This document shows, piece after piece, positions 10,201 to 19,042 of a DNA stretch of 64,000 nucleotides (positions within the stretch are counted from its first letter, which is position 1; each line of letters starts with the position of its first letter). The translations under genes and the position numbers were made by a program. The notes below the pieces were generated by a model. The model did not search any database. It saw only the letters and a list, made by a program, of their open reading frames with translations, and was not told the origin of the DNA. This DNA is from Nitrosomonas sp. GTDB lineage: Bacteria > Pseudomonadota > Gammaproteobacteria > Burkholderiales > Nitrosomonadaceae. Location: the NCBI GenBank assembly GCA_019635215.1, contig JAHBZZ010000001.1, positions 124,001 to 188,000 on the forward strand, written 5' to 3'.

Positions 10201-10816
10201 CCGTCCGTTCATCCGCACCAGCTTGAACCGCCTTTCTCCGCAACGCGAGCCGCAACTCATTGCAGGCATCATTCTTGGAATACGCGTGCAAATGACCAGC
10301 CGCGGCCGTATGGCGGTTATCACACTTGACGATGGCAAGGCCGCAATCGAATTGATCATCTTCGATGAATTGTTCACCGACAACCGTAACTGGCTGAAAG
10401 AAGACCAGTTACTGATTGCCGAGGCAAAAATCGGTATCCGCGGCCAATATAACGATAACGAGAACAGTGAGGAATTGCGCATTACCGCGGAAAAATTATA
10501 CGACCTGGCCGGGATTCGCACACATTTCGCCCGGCAAATAAAAGTCCGCTGTACTCCTGAAACACTGCCGGCAGCCACTACCCTTAAGACGCTGATCCTG
10601 CCGTATTCCAGTCAGAATCGCACTACCGCGTCCGGCCCGGCGAATCAGACCAGCCGGCCGACTCAGGCAACCTGCCCTGTTTCTCTGGTTTATCAAAACA
10701 AGGAGGCTGTCTGTGAAATCACTTTAAGCGAAGCATGGCAGGTCACACTGCACGACGATCTATTGCAGACGCTGAATCAGCATTTCAAAGCGGAAAATAT
10801 TACGGTTATTTACTGA
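7298..10816 (+). CDS. dnaE: DNA polymerase III subunit alpha, 1172 aa
   Basis: This is the replicative polymerase subunit of the DnaE1 type. The N-terminal PHP domain starts at FVHLRMHSEFSIVDS. The polymerase active site is plain: PDFDIDF gives Asp409 and Asp411, and KFDFLGL gives the third aspartate, Asp563, matching the D401/D403/D555 triad of the E. coli enzyme. Around GPGRGSGAGS is the palm motif that precedes them. A helix-hairpin-helix region lies about residues 840-900, and an OB-fold follows (about 985-1070, GIILGIRVQMTSRGRM). The length is close to the E. coli protein (1160). It ends convergently with odhB, separated by a hairpin. Confidence 0.98.
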   Translation: MLSNSAEPAFVHLRMHSEFSIVDSTIRINDAISKAVDDQMPALALTDLSNLFGAVKFYQNARRNGIKPVIGSDVWISDETEHGKPQRILLLCQSYAGYLLLSRLLSRAYLENQHQGRAEIRLSWLHGETGDTEGLIALSGTRFGSIGQAILNHDLQRAREQAQMWAALFPDRFYIEIQRDEHDQAEHLLQQSLNLASTMNLPVVATQSIQFLEPDDFDAHEARICIAEGYILADRRRPKTFTPQQYFKTQQEIIALFADIPPALANSVEIARRCNLEFELGVNKLPLYPTPNNESLEDYLRDQVTIGLNQRMEILYPDETERNEQLTRYQARMAFEVETIIAMGFSGYFLIVADFINWAKRNNVPVGPGRGSGAGSLVAYSLGITDLDPLRYDLLFERFLNPERVSMPDFDIDFCQDRRERVINYVKQRYGTDSVSQIITFGSMAAKAVIRDIGRVLDLPYNFVDQLAKLVPFELGMTLKKAREIEPQLNQRAAEEEDVRHLLELAGRLEGLTRNIGMHAGGVLIAPGKITDFCPVYCPDSVESVVSQLDKDDVEKIGLVKFDFLGLRTLTTLDRAVSYINQSRSGIDPFSLTGLPLDDTATYALLRQGNAVGIFQFESRGMKDLLQKAKPDRFEDIIALVALYRPGPMDLIPDFIDRKHGLQKIEYLDPRLEPILSPTYGIMIYQEQVMQIAQVIGGYSLGSADLLRRAMGKKKVEEMAQQRDIFVTGAVKNELDKEKATELFGLMEKFAGYGFNKSHAAAYALIAYQTAYLKAHYPAEFMAACLSADMDDTDKVHSFITDSIANNLTILPPDINQSEYRFIPTDAKTIRYGLGAVKGTGESAIGSIIEVRAQGGAFSDLFDFCNRVDRRTINRRVIEALISVGAFDRLNDNRASLLASVGIAIEAAEQVSRTANQASLFDDSEDSQLRPVLNAAAPWSDRKKLQYEKQGLGFYFSGHLFDTYATEIRPFIRTSLNRLSPQREPQLIAGIILGIRVQMTSRGRMAVITLDDGKAAIELIIFDELFTDNRNWLKEDQLLIAEAKIGIRGQYNDNENSEELRITAEKLYDLAGIRTHFARQIKVRCTPETLPAATTLKTLILPYSSQNRTTASGPANQTSRPTQATCPVSLVYQNKEAVCEITLSEAWQVTLHDDLLQTLNQHFKAENITVIY

Positions 10817-10822
10817 AAGGAA

Positions 10823-10858
10823 CTGATGGCATACAGGCGCTGCTGTATATGCCATCAG
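10823..10858. terminator. Bidirectional hairpin between dnaE and odhB
   Basis: CTGATGGCATACAG and CTGTATATGCCATCAG form a long stem (two extra bases bulge) around a six-base loop, midway in the 53-bp gap between the converging stop codons of dnaE and odhB. A T-run is lacking on either side, so termination efficiency is uncertain; position and symmetry suit a bidirectional terminator. Confidence 0.6.
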
Positions 10859-10869
10859 CGTATATCAAT

Positions 10870-12123
10870 TCACGTTTCCAATAGTGGACTCATCGGGTAT
10901 TCCAGCGCTTCCTTGATCGCCACCAGCGACAGCACCGCTTCACGTCCGTCAATGATGCGGTGATCATACGACAGCGCGAGGTAGCAAACCGGACGGATGA
11001 CAATCTGGCCGTTTTCCACCACCGGGCGGTCTTTCGTCGCATGAATGCCGAGAATGGCGCTCTGCGGCGGATTGATGATCGGCGTAGACATCATTGAGCC
11101 ATAGACACCGCCATTGGTAATCGAAAAGGTGCCGCCGGTCAGTTCTTCGATGGTCAATTTGCCATCGCGCGCACGTTTAGCCAGATCGGCGATCTGCTGT
11201 TCGATCTGCGCCATCGTCAGCCGGTCGGCATTGCGCAGAATCGGTACGACCAGACCGCGCGGACTGCTCACGGCAATGCCGATATCATAATAATCATGAT
11301 AGATAATCTCATTGCCTTCAACGGATGCATTGACAATCGGATATTTTTTCAGCGCTGCGACAGCCGCTTTGACAAAAAATGACATGAAACCCAGCTTTAC
11401 ACCATGTTCTTTTTCAAATTCAGCACGGTAACGATTGCGTAATTCAATCACTGACTGCATATTGACTTCATTAAACGTCGTCAGTATCGCCGCGGTTGAC
11501 TGCGATTCAATCAGTCTTTCAGCGATACGCATGCGCAACCGTGACATGGTCACGCGGCGGTCAATGCGTTCACCGGTTTCAGTTGCCTCGGGCGTACGGG
11601 ACATCTCTACGGGCTCAGCGGCTTTTTCGTCATGCACAGACGCACTTTCCGGATGACTGTCTGTTGGACTATTTGTTGCTCTGTGCTGTATATACGCCTG
11701 CACATCCTCACGGGTGATGCGCCCGCCTTTGCCTGTGCCTTTGATCGCTTGCGTCTCGGCTGTTTTAAGATGGTTTTCTTCAGCCAGTTTGCGGGCTGCG
11801 GGCATCAGCATCGGAATTGTCGGGTCGGCTTCCTGTGCTGTTTCCGGCGCAGCTCCGCCGGTTTCGGGTTTCGCAGCTTTCTCCGCTTCTGTATCAATGG
11901 TGGCAATGACTTCACCACTGGTTACTGTTGCGCCATCATTTTTAATGATCGCCTTTAATACGCCGGTTTGCGGTGCGGGTAGCTCCAATACCACTTTATC
12001 GGTTTCAACATCGACCAGATTCTCATCACGTGCGACTGTTTCGCCCTGTTTTTTATGCCACGAAACCAATGTCGCTTCAGCGACGGACTCAGATAACATG
12101 GGGACTTTGACTTCAATTAGCAT
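10870..12123 (-). CDS. odhB: 2-oxoglutarate dehydrogenase E2, dihydrolipoyl succinyltransferase, 417 aa
   Basis: E2 core of the 2-oxoglutarate dehydrogenase complex. The N-terminal lipoyl domain carries the lysine to be lipoylated at residue 43 (VETDKVVLELP). A peripheral-subunit-binding domain follows a linker (ARKLAEENHL...GKGGRITREDV, about 110-150), then a variable linker rich in Pro, Glu and Ala, and the catalytic domain (about 185-417) with the acyltransferase signature SYDHRIIDGREAV containing the catalytic histidine. It lies 25 bp downstream of odhA. The E3 gene (lpd), which often follows, is absent; the next gene is convergent dnaE, so E3 must be encoded elsewhere. Confidence 0.97.
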   Translation of the reverse strand: MLIEVKVPMLSESVAEATLVSWHKKQGETVARDENLVDVETDKVVLELPAPQTGVLKAIIKNDGATVTSGEVIATIDTEAEKAAKPETGGAAPETAQEADPTIPMLMPAARKLAEENHLKTAETQAIKGTGKGGRITREDVQAYIQHRATNSPTDSHPESASVHDEKAAEPVEMSRTPEATETGERIDRRVTMSRLRMRIAERLIESQSTAAILTTFNEVNMQSVIELRNRYRAEFEKEHGVKLGFMSFFVKAAVAALKKYPIVNASVEGNEIIYHDYYDIGIAVSSPRGLVVPILRNADRLTMAQIEQQIADLAKRARDGKLTIEELTGGTFSITNGGVYGSMMSTPIINPPQSAILGIHATKDRPVVENGQIVIRPVCYLALSYDHRIIDGREAVLSLVAIKEALEYPMSPLLET

Positions 12124-12148
12124 AGCACCTCCTTTGGTCTAAACGGGT

Positions 12149-14998
12149 CTATATTTTTTCCCGGAATGCCGCTTCAATCACTTCTTTTTGCTGCATTTTA
12201 TGTATCGCCAGATAACCCACGGAAGGCGATGCCGATGATGGGCGTAATGCATAGCCGATGATCTGGCTGGGTTTCATATTGCGTAACAGATAATGCTGAA
12301 TACGGTGCCATGCGCCCTGATTACCCGGTTCTTCCTGACACCAGACGATTTCTTTTGCTTTGTTGTAGCGTTTAATCTCCACTTTGAACTCTTCATGGGG
12401 AAACGGATACAACTGTTCAAGCCGGATGATCGCCATATCGGTGATTTGCTGTTCGGTACGATACGCAATAAGATCATAATAAATTTTCCCGCTGCACACG
12501 ATGATTCTGCGCACTTTTTTGGGATCCAGTGCTTCGGTTTCGGAAATCACCGGATAAAACATACCCTCGGCCAGTTCTTCAAGGCTCGAGGTCGATTCCC
12601 TGAGCCGCAGCATACTTTTCGGACTCATGATAATCAGCGGCTTGCGCATGAAACGGATCATCTGGCGGCGTAGCAAATGAAACATCTGCGCTGGCGTGGA
12701 AGGAATGCAAACCTGTATATTGTAATCCGCGCACAGCTGCAGATAGCGCTCCAACCGCGCTGAGGAGTGTTCGGGTCCCTGCCCTTCATAGCCGTGCGGG
12801 AGCATCATCACCAGTCCGCATAAACGGCCCCACTTAGCTTCGCCGGAAGCAATGAATTGATCGATGACCACCTGCGCGCCATTGGCAAAATCCCCGAACT
12901 GCGCTTCCCAGATCACCAATTCATGCGGCTGGGCTGTCGCATAACCATATTCGAAACCTAACACCGCTTCTTCCGATAGAATGGAGTTAATCACCATGAA
13001 ATCGGGTTGCTCGGGCGTAATATGACGCAGTGGAATATAAATATTGTGCGCTTCCAGCGCCGTATCCTGATTATGCAGAACGGCATGGCGGTGAAAAAAT
13101 GTACCGCGTTCGGAATCCTGCCCGGAAAGCCGTATCGGAAAACCTTCATAAAGCAATGCCGCATACGCCAGATTCTCAGCCATACCCCAGTCTAATGGCA
13201 GTTTCCCGGCCCCCATCAGGCGGCGGTCTTCAATGATTTTCTCAACCCGTTTGTGCAGAACGAAATTTTCCGGAATATCCGTTAAACGCGCCGCCAGCTG
13301 TTTCAGGGTATCCAACGCAATGCCTGTCTTTACCGGTTGATTCCATTTGACCGGTTTTTTGTAAGCCAGCCAATTGATTGAAAAAGGCGATTTATAGTTG
13401 TAGCGGATTTTTTTGTTCGGATTCATTCCGGCATCCATGGCTTCACGGTAAGCCTGCACCATGGCATCGGCTTCTCCCGGCTGAATGACACCTTCCCGCT
13501 CAAGCTTCCCGGCATAGCGCTGCCGTGTCCCCGGATGCTGGCTGATGATCTGGTACATTCTGGGTTGCGTCACCATCGGATCATCCTGCTCATTATGGCC
13601 CAGGCGGCGGAAACAGACCATGTCGATAACCACGTCCCTATGGAACGTCATACGAAAATCCAGCGCCAGCTCGGTAATCATGCACACGGCCTCCGGATCA
13701 TCGCCATTCACATGAAAAACAGGGGCTTCGATCATCTTGGCAACGTCAGTGCAGTACAGCGTGGAGCGGCTCTCGCGCGGATCGGAAGTGGTGAAGCCGA
13801 TTTGATTATTGATGATAATATGGATCGTGCCGCCCGTACCATAACCACATGTCTGTGACAGATTCAGCGTTTCCATGACCACACCCTGTCCGGCGAAGGC
13901 GGCGTCGCCATGAATCAGTACCGGTAATACGCGATCTCCTGTCCTGTCCATCATGCGGTGTTGCCGTGCGCGTACCGATCCTTCAACCACCGGGTTAACA
14001 ATTTCGAGATGTGACGGGTTAAACGCCAGTACCAAACGCACCAACCCACCCGCAGTATCCATTGCGGACGAAAAACCCTGGTGGTATTTTACGTCGCCGG
14101 AAGGTAAATCCTGGACATATTTTTCTTCAAATTCACGAAACAGATTCTCCGGCATTTTACCGATGGTATTGACCAGGACATTCAACCGGGCGCGGTGCGC
14201 CATGCCGATGACGACCTCATTGATAGCGGATTTGCCGGCGCTTTCCAGCAGGCAATCCAGTAACGGAATCAGGCTTTCATTGCCTTCACCCGAAAACCGC
14301 TTTTGACCGATATAACGGGTATGCAGATATTTCTCCAGCCCTTCGGCAGCGCTGAGCCGCTCGAGAATATGCTTCTTATAATCGTTGCTGTATGCCGGAT
14401 TAGCGCGTTTGGTTTCAAGCCTGCCCTGAATCCAGCGTTTCTGTTCCACAGACGAGATATACATATATTCTGCGCCGATGGTTCCACAATACGTTTCACG
14501 CAGCGTCTGCAGAATTTCCCGCAACGTTGCACGCTCGGGACCGGCAAGAGAGCCCGTATTAAATACGGTATCCATGTCTTTTTCAGTAAAACCAAAACTG
14601 ACAGGGTCAAGTTCCGTCCGCAGAGGCTTGGGCTCGCTTTGCAGAGGATCGAGCCAGGCCTGGCTCAGACCCAGATAGCGGTGCATGTTGATTAACTGAA
14701 GCACGGCAACCTGCTTACGCTCATCCGTATCCGCCGGGATATTTTCAGGTAAAACAGTCAGATTATCCGAATTTCTATCGCTGCCGGAATCTTTGCGGAG
14801 CTCGGTTTCCTTTGCGGCGGGCAGGCTTTTTACCAATTGGCTGGCCGAAATATCCCGTGACCGGTGCAGCTGATCAAAGAATTCCCGCCATGCAGGGTCA
14901 ACCGACATCGGATTATGCAGATATTCTTCATAGACGGCTTCAATAAAAGGCGCATTGGCGCCAAACAACGCGGAGTTCTGCAATTGCTTGTTCATCAC
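12149..14998 (-). CDS. odhA: 2-oxoglutarate dehydrogenase E1 component, 949 aa
   Basis: Thiamine-diphosphate-dependent decarboxylase of the 2-oxoglutarate dehydrogenase complex. The N-terminus has the E1-type segment FIEAVYEEYLHNPMSVDPAW; the ThDP/Mg binding region is visible as HGDAAFAGQGVV followed by NNQIGFTTSDP; the transketolase-like pyrimidine-binding part contains EYGYATAQPHELVIWEAQFGD. The C-terminal segment reads VVWCQEEPGNQGAW-like (IVWCQEEPGNQGAWH). Length is in the usual 930-960 range. It sits between gltA (20 bp upstream) and odhB (25 bp downstream), a compact transcription unit for the oxidative half of the TCA cycle. Confidence 0.97.
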   Translation of the reverse strand: MMNKQLQNSALFGANAPFIEAVYEEYLHNPMSVDPAWREFFDQLHRSRDISASQLVKSLPAAKETELRKDSGSDRNSDNLTVLPENIPADTDERKQVAVLQLINMHRYLGLSQAWLDPLQSEPKPLRTELDPVSFGFTEKDMDTVFNTGSLAGPERATLREILQTLRETYCGTIGAEYMYISSVEQKRWIQGRLETKRANPAYSNDYKKHILERLSAAEGLEKYLHTRYIGQKRFSGEGNESLIPLLDCLLESAGKSAINEVVIGMAHRARLNVLVNTIGKMPENLFREFEEKYVQDLPSGDVKYHQGFSSAMDTAGGLVRLVLAFNPSHLEIVNPVVEGSVRARQHRMMDRTGDRVLPVLIHGDAAFAGQGVVMETLNLSQTCGYGTGGTIHIIINNQIGFTTSDPRESRSTLYCTDVAKMIEAPVFHVNGDDPEAVCMITELALDFRMTFHRDVVIDMVCFRRLGHNEQDDPMVTQPRMYQIISQHPGTRQRYAGKLEREGVIQPGEADAMVQAYREAMDAGMNPNKKIRYNYKSPFSINWLAYKKPVKWNQPVKTGIALDTLKQLAARLTDIPENFVLHKRVEKIIEDRRLMGAGKLPLDWGMAENLAYAALLYEGFPIRLSGQDSERGTFFHRHAVLHNQDTALEAHNIYIPLRHITPEQPDFMVINSILSEEAVLGFEYGYATAQPHELVIWEAQFGDFANGAQVVIDQFIASGEAKWGRLCGLVMMLPHGYEGQGPEHSSARLERYLQLCADYNIQVCIPSTPAQMFHLLRRQMIRFMRKPLIIMSPKSMLRLRESTSSLEELAEGMFYPVISETEALDPKKVRRIIVCSGKIYYDLIAYRTEQQITDMAIIRLEQLYPFPHEEFKVEIKRYNKAKEIVWCQEEPGNQGAWHRIQHYLLRNMKPSQIIGYALRPSSASPSVGYLAIHKMQQKEVIEAAFREKI

Positions 14999-15017
14999 TG
15001 TTCGTCAATGCGCGGAA

Positions 15018-16316
15018 TTATTGCTGAAAACTCGCCGGTACATCGCGTTTGGCTGTACCGGTATATAGCTGTCTGGGACGGCCGATTTTATGCTCCGGAT
15101 CGGAGATCATTTCATTCCATTGTGCAACCCAGCCGACGGTGCGTGCAACCGCGAAAATCGCGGTAAACATGCTCGTCGGGATACCTAATGCACGCTGCAC
15201 GATTCCCGAATAAAAATCGACATTCGGATAAAGTCTTCGGGTGATGAAATAGTCATCCTCCAGAGCGATCCGTTCCAGTTCGAGCGCCAGTTTGAACAGA
15301 CGGTCATTTTCCAGTCCGAGCACGTTCAGTACTTCATGGCAGGTTTCGCGCATGATTTTTGCGCGCGGATCGAGATTCTTGTAAACACGATGGCCGAAGC
15401 CCATCAGCCGGTAGTTTTCATCAGGATTCTTGGCGCGCTTGATATATTCGTTAATCCGTGAGACATCGCCGATTTCCTCGAGCATATGCAGGCAGGCTTC
15501 ATTGGCGCCACCGTGCGCAGGCCCCCACAGACAAGCAATTCCGGCGGCTATACAGGCAAACGGATTGGCGCCGCTGGAACCCGTCAACCGGACTGTCGAT
15601 GTCGATGCATTCTGTTCATGGTCGGCATGCAGGATCAGAATGCGGTCCAGAGCACGGACAATGCGCGCATCGGCTTTGAAATCTTCCGTTGGTAGTGAAA
15701 ACATCATATGCAGAAAATTTTCCGCATAACCGAGATGATTACGGGGATAGATATAGGGTTGACCGAAATTGTATTTGTACGCCATTGCCGCAATGGTCGG
15801 CATTTTTGCGATCAGGCGTATCGCCGATAATTCCCGATGAACCGGATTTGTAATATCAAGCGCATCGTGGTAGAACGCGGATAATGCGCCGACAACACCC
15901 ACCATGACGGCCATCGGATGCGCATCTCTGCGAAATCCGCTGAAAAACTTGACCAATTGTTCATGCAGCATGGTGTGATTCTTGATCAATTTATCGAAGT
16001 CCGCTTTTTCTGTTTCCTCTGGCAACTCTCCGCGCAACAGAAGGTAGCAGACTTCGGTAAAATCACATTGCCGGGCAAGCTGCTCTATCGGATAACCGCG
16101 GTACAGCAAAATGCCTTGATCGCCGTCGATAAACGTAATTTCGGATCTGTTGCTCGCTGTCGATAAGAAACCGGGATCATAAGTAAATAACCCACTTTTG
16201 GCATGCAACTTGCGAATATCCACCACATCAGGCCCCATGGTGCCGGATATGACCGGCAGTTCGATCGATTCGCCGCCACCGCCCAGATTTAAGGTTGCTG
16301 TGCCTTTTTGTGTCAT
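15018..16316 (-). CDS. gltA: Citrate synthase, type II (hexameric), 432 aa
   Basis: Condenses acetyl-CoA and oxaloacetate. Family features are [12 protein letters not shown] (catalytic His), the signature [15 protein letters not shown] (second catalytic His) and the late aspartate in NVDFYSGIV. The length of 432 and the N-terminal domain starting [17 protein letters not shown] are typical of the allosteric Gram-negative enzyme. It lies 125 bp downstream of sdhE, a slightly larger gap than elsewhere in this block, which leaves room for a promoter of its own. Confidence 0.97.
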   Translation of the reverse strand: MTQKGTATLNLGGGGESIELPVISGTMGPDVVDIRKLHAKSGLFTYDPGFLSTASNRSEITFIDGDQGILLYRGYPIEQLARQCDFTEVCYLLLRGELPEETEKADFDKLIKNHTMLHEQLVKFFSGFRRDAHPMAVMVGVVGALSAFYHDALDITNPVHRELSAIRLIAKMPTIAAMAYKYNFGQPYIYPRNHLGYAENFLHMMFSLPTEDFKADARIVRALDRILILHADHEQNASTSTVRLTGSSGANPFACIAAGIACLWGPAHGGANEACLHMLEEIGDVSRINEYIKRAKNPDENYRLMGFGHRVYKNLDPRAKIMRETCHEVLNVLGLENDRLFKLALELERIALEDDYFITRRLYPNVDFYSGIVQRALGIPTSMFTAIFAVARTVGWVAQWNEMISDPEHKIGRPRQLYTGTAKRDVPASFQQ

Positions 16317-16441
16317 TTTAACTTTTCTCCCATTAACTTAACTCAATTACTCAGCGCTATCGTTATTTGATAACGTACTTTTCATTCATTGCGTTGACGT
16401 TACAGTGCCGGACATGCATCTCATCCCCGGTATAAACCGGA

Positions 16442-16681
16442 TCAGCACTTTTGCAGTAGCTGTAATACCGGCTTCAAGCCTTCGTCCACGAAGACTGCCC
16501 GGGTACAGATCAGGTCCCAGAGATCATTGTCGGGCAGTGACAGCAGTTGCTCAAATTGCACCATTTCATCGAAACTGAGCTGACTATAATACACGCTCAT
16601 AAAACGTTGTAGAACGATATCCAGTTCAAGCATGCCTCGACGGCAGCGCCAGCGCGCACGCTCGAATGCCTTCGAATTCAT
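16442..16681 (-). CDS. sdhE: Succinate dehydrogenase assembly factor SdhE, 79 aa
   Basis: A small protein of the SdhE/YgfY family (DUF339) that promotes covalent flavin attachment to the flavoprotein subunit SdhA. The family RGxxE motif is present as RRGMLELD near residue 14. The start ATG overlaps the sdhB stop codon by four bases, so translation is coupled. Its presence implies that an SdhA exists in the genome although sdhA is not in this window. Confidence 0.93.
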   Translation of the reverse strand: MNSKAFERARWRCRRGMLELDIVLQRFMSVYYSQLSFDEMVQFEQLLSLPDNDLWDLICTRAVFVDEGLKPVLQLLQKC

Positions 16682-17376
16682 ATTGTTCGCTTAACCATCA
16701 TATCTTTGATTTTACCGATGGCATTAGTCGGATTCAGTCCTTTCGGGCATGACGCAACGCAATTCATGATGGAATGACAGCGAAACAGACGGTAAGGATC
16801 TTCCAGATAATCGAGCCGTTCCGCAGTGGCTTGATCCCGGCTGTCTGCAAGAAAACGGTATGCCTGCAGCAATCCCGCCGGACCGACAAATTTATCGGGA
16901 TTCCACCAGAATGAAGGGCACGCTGTTGAACAACAAGCACACAGAATGCATTCATAAGCGCCTTCAAGCGCCGCACGTTCTTCCGGCGATTGCAGCCGCT
17001 CGGTTTCCGGCGGCGGACTGTGATTAATCAGATAGGGTTTGATTGAATGATATTGATTGTAAAACTGCGTCATATCGACAATCAAATCCCGAATTACAGG
17101 CAATCCGGGCAGCGGACGCACTTCGACAGGCTCTTTCAGTTCACGCAATGGCGTAATACAGGCGAGCCCGTTACGGCCATTGATATTCATCGCATCCGAA
17201 CCGCACACCCCTTCTGTGCACGAACGCCTCAAACTGAGGCTATCATCGATGGATTTAATGCGAATAAGCGCATCAAGCAGCATCTTATCCGTTGCCGCCA
17301 ATTCGATATCATAATCCTGCATGTAGGGCTTTTCATCTTTATCAGGATCATACCGGTATATACGAAACTTCATCAC
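16678..17376 (-). CDS. sdhB: Succinate dehydrogenase iron-sulfur subunit, 232 aa
   Basis: Electron-transfer subunit of complex II. The N-terminal ferredoxin-like domain ligates [2Fe-2S] through RSCTEGVCGSDAMN and a later GLACIT; the C-terminal domain holds the [4Fe-4S] and [3Fe-4S] ligands in CILCACCSTACPSFWW and CHSIMNCVASCPKGLNP. A strong ribosome binding site (GGGAG, 8 bases before the ATG) supports the start. Unusually, the gene upstream is der rather than sdhA; sdhCDA are not here. It begins the unit sdhB-sdhE-gltA-odhA-odhB. Confidence 0.97.
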   Translation of the reverse strand: MMKFRIYRYDPDKDEKPYMQDYDIELAATDKMLLDALIRIKSIDDSLSLRRSCTEGVCGSDAMNINGRNGLACITPLRELKEPVEVRPLPGLPVIRDLIVDMTQFYNQYHSIKPYLINHSPPPETERLQSPEERAALEGAYECILCACCSTACPSFWWNPDKFVGPAGLLQAYRFLADSRDQATAERLDYLEDPYRLFRCHSIMNCVASCPKGLNPTNAIGKIKDMMVKRTI

Positions 17377-17575
17377 CGACTCCCATACTTTATTTCATCA
17401 TAGGCAGACATCAAGGATGCAACCCTATCAAGAAGCAGCAGTTTAGCAGAATGAAGACGGTATGGTACAGGATATCAATCCGCGGCAATGTGATACGCGG
17501 ATTATTCATTGGGAAATCAGTATTTTGAATCAGCCGCACTGCTTCCCGCCAATCGACGGCATGCTGATCAGCGAA
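17377..17575 (-). promoter_or_regulatory. Gap between der and sdhB, likely sdhB promoter region
   Basis: About 200 bases separate the der stop from the sdhB start. An inverted repeat AATCCGCG / CGCGGATT (17477-17484 and 17496-17503) could end der transcripts but has no T-run. Because the TCA block starts here without sdhCDA, the promoter for it must lie in this gap or further upstream. No clear -35/-10 pair can be asserted. Confidence 0.35.
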
Positions 17576-18985
17576 CTAGCCGTATTTTTTCCGGTTACGC
17601 CGCCGTCGGCTATGTGCGCGCCGCAACTCGGCCTCATTGAGTGGCGCAGGTTTTTTATCGGCATAGGGGTTGTGTCCGGCCTTAAATTCTATGCGCAATG
17701 GCGTACCTTTCAAATCAAAAGCCGTGCGGAAGTAATTTTCCAGATAGCGCCGGTAGGTTTCCGGTATATGCTCAAGCATATTGCCATGAATCACAATCAA
17801 TGGCGGATTGGATCCACCTTGATGCGCGTAGCGCGGTTTCGGACGCGACACGCCCCCACGCGGTGGTGCGTGTTTTTCAACCGCTGCAAGCAAAGCACGC
17901 GTCAGTTTAGGCGTGGGCAGTTTTACCATGGCTGCGGCATAAGCTTGATCGACCGAGAACAACAATTGCCGTACCCCTGTCCCTTTGAGCGCGGAAATAA
18001 AATGCAATTTAGCGAAATCAAGAAAACTCAGCTTCCGGGAAAATTCAAGCTTGATAATATCGCGGTGATAGCTGTCGACACCGTCCCATTTATTAATGGC
18101 CACGACCAATGCGCGGCCGGTTTGCAGTATAAAATCGGCAATGTGGGCATCCTGCTCGGCAATATCGAGGCTAGCGTCGAGAACCAACACCACTACGTTG
18201 GCGTCTTCGATGGCCTGCAGCGTTTTAATCGCTGAGAATTTTTCAACTGTTTCGTTGACTTTACCCCGGCGGCGTAATCCGGCGGTATCGATTAGCGTGT
18301 AGGGCTTGCCGTGATGTTCAAATTCGATATAGATGCTATCGCGCGTGGTTCCGGGCTGATCAAATGCGATCACGCGCTCCTCGCCCAGTAACGTGTTCAC
18401 CAGGGTCGACTTACCGACATTGGGACGTCCCACGATCGCGATTTTTGCATGCCGGTTTTGATCCTGCGCTTCATCGGAATCTACGGTAGTTTCCGGAAAA
18501 TCCGCAAGCGCCAGTGAAACCAATTCACCGATGTGATCACCATGCAATGCCGAAACTGCGTAAGGTTCGCTCAGGCCGAGTTCGTAAAACTCTGCGGTGA
18601 CCACGGCCCTCTTCATGCCTTCCGTTTTATTCACCACAAGCAGAATTTTCCGGTCTTTTTTTCTCAGCTGGTCGGCAATGATTTTATCCTGGGCAGTTAT
18701 ACCCTGCCGCCCATCCACGATAAAAAGCACGACATCCGCCTCGTCGATAGCCTGCATGCTTTGTTGTGCCATGGCATGCATGATGCCATCTTTGACCACC
18801 GGTTCCAGTCCACCGGTATCCATCACCAAATACGGCTTATCGCCAACTCTGCCTTGACCGTAGTGCCTGTCGCGCGTCAGTCCGGGAATATCCGCGACGA
18901 TGGCATCGCGGCTGCGCGTCAGGCGATTAAACAACGTCGACTTGCCCACATTAGGTCGGCCGACGAGAACAAGTGTGGGTTTCAT
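17576..18985 (-). CDS. der: Ribosome biogenesis GTPase Der (EngA), 469 aa
   Basis: Tandem-GTPase protein needed for maturation of the 50S ribosomal subunit. Two G domains each show the P-loop GRPNVGKST (near residues 8 and 178), DxxG motifs (DTGGL and DTAGL) and NKxD-type motifs (VNKTEG and INKWDG). A C-terminal KH-like domain (about 355-440) and a basic tail ([15 protein letters not shown]) follow. The frame is open 11 codons further upstream, but the ATG at 18985 gives the standard [16 protein letters not shown] start. Note the first NKxD motif is NKTE rather than NKxD. Follows bamB in the operon. Confidence 0.96.
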   Translation of the reverse strand: MKPTLVLVGRPNVGKSTLFNRLTRSRDAIVADIPGLTRDRHYGQGRVGDKPYLVMDTGGLEPVVKDGIMHAMAQQSMQAIDEADVVLFIVDGRQGITAQDKIIADQLRKKDRKILLVVNKTEGMKRAVVTAEFYELGLSEPYAVSALHGDHIGELVSLALADFPETTVDSDEAQDQNRHAKIAIVGRPNVGKSTLVNTLLGEERVIAFDQPGTTRDSIYIEFEHHGKPYTLIDTAGLRRRGKVNETVEKFSAIKTLQAIEDANVVVLVLDASLDIAEQDAHIADFILQTGRALVVAINKWDGVDSYHRDIIKLEFSRKLSFLDFAKLHFISALKGTGVRQLLFSVDQAYAAAMVKLPTPKLTRALLAAVEKHAPPRGGVSRPKPRYAHQGGSNPPLIVIHGNMLEHIPETYRRYLENYFRTAFDLKGTPLRIEFKAGHNPYADKKPAPLNEAELRRAHSRRRRNRKKYG

Positions 18986-19042
18986 GATAATCGGGTACGG
19001 TCGTGATTCAATTTGCATTTTCGAAAGTGATGCATTGACGGT

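Noticed and set aside
17462..18235. 257-codon plus-strand open frame
   Set aside because: Lies antisense to der and follows its codon shadows; der is certain.
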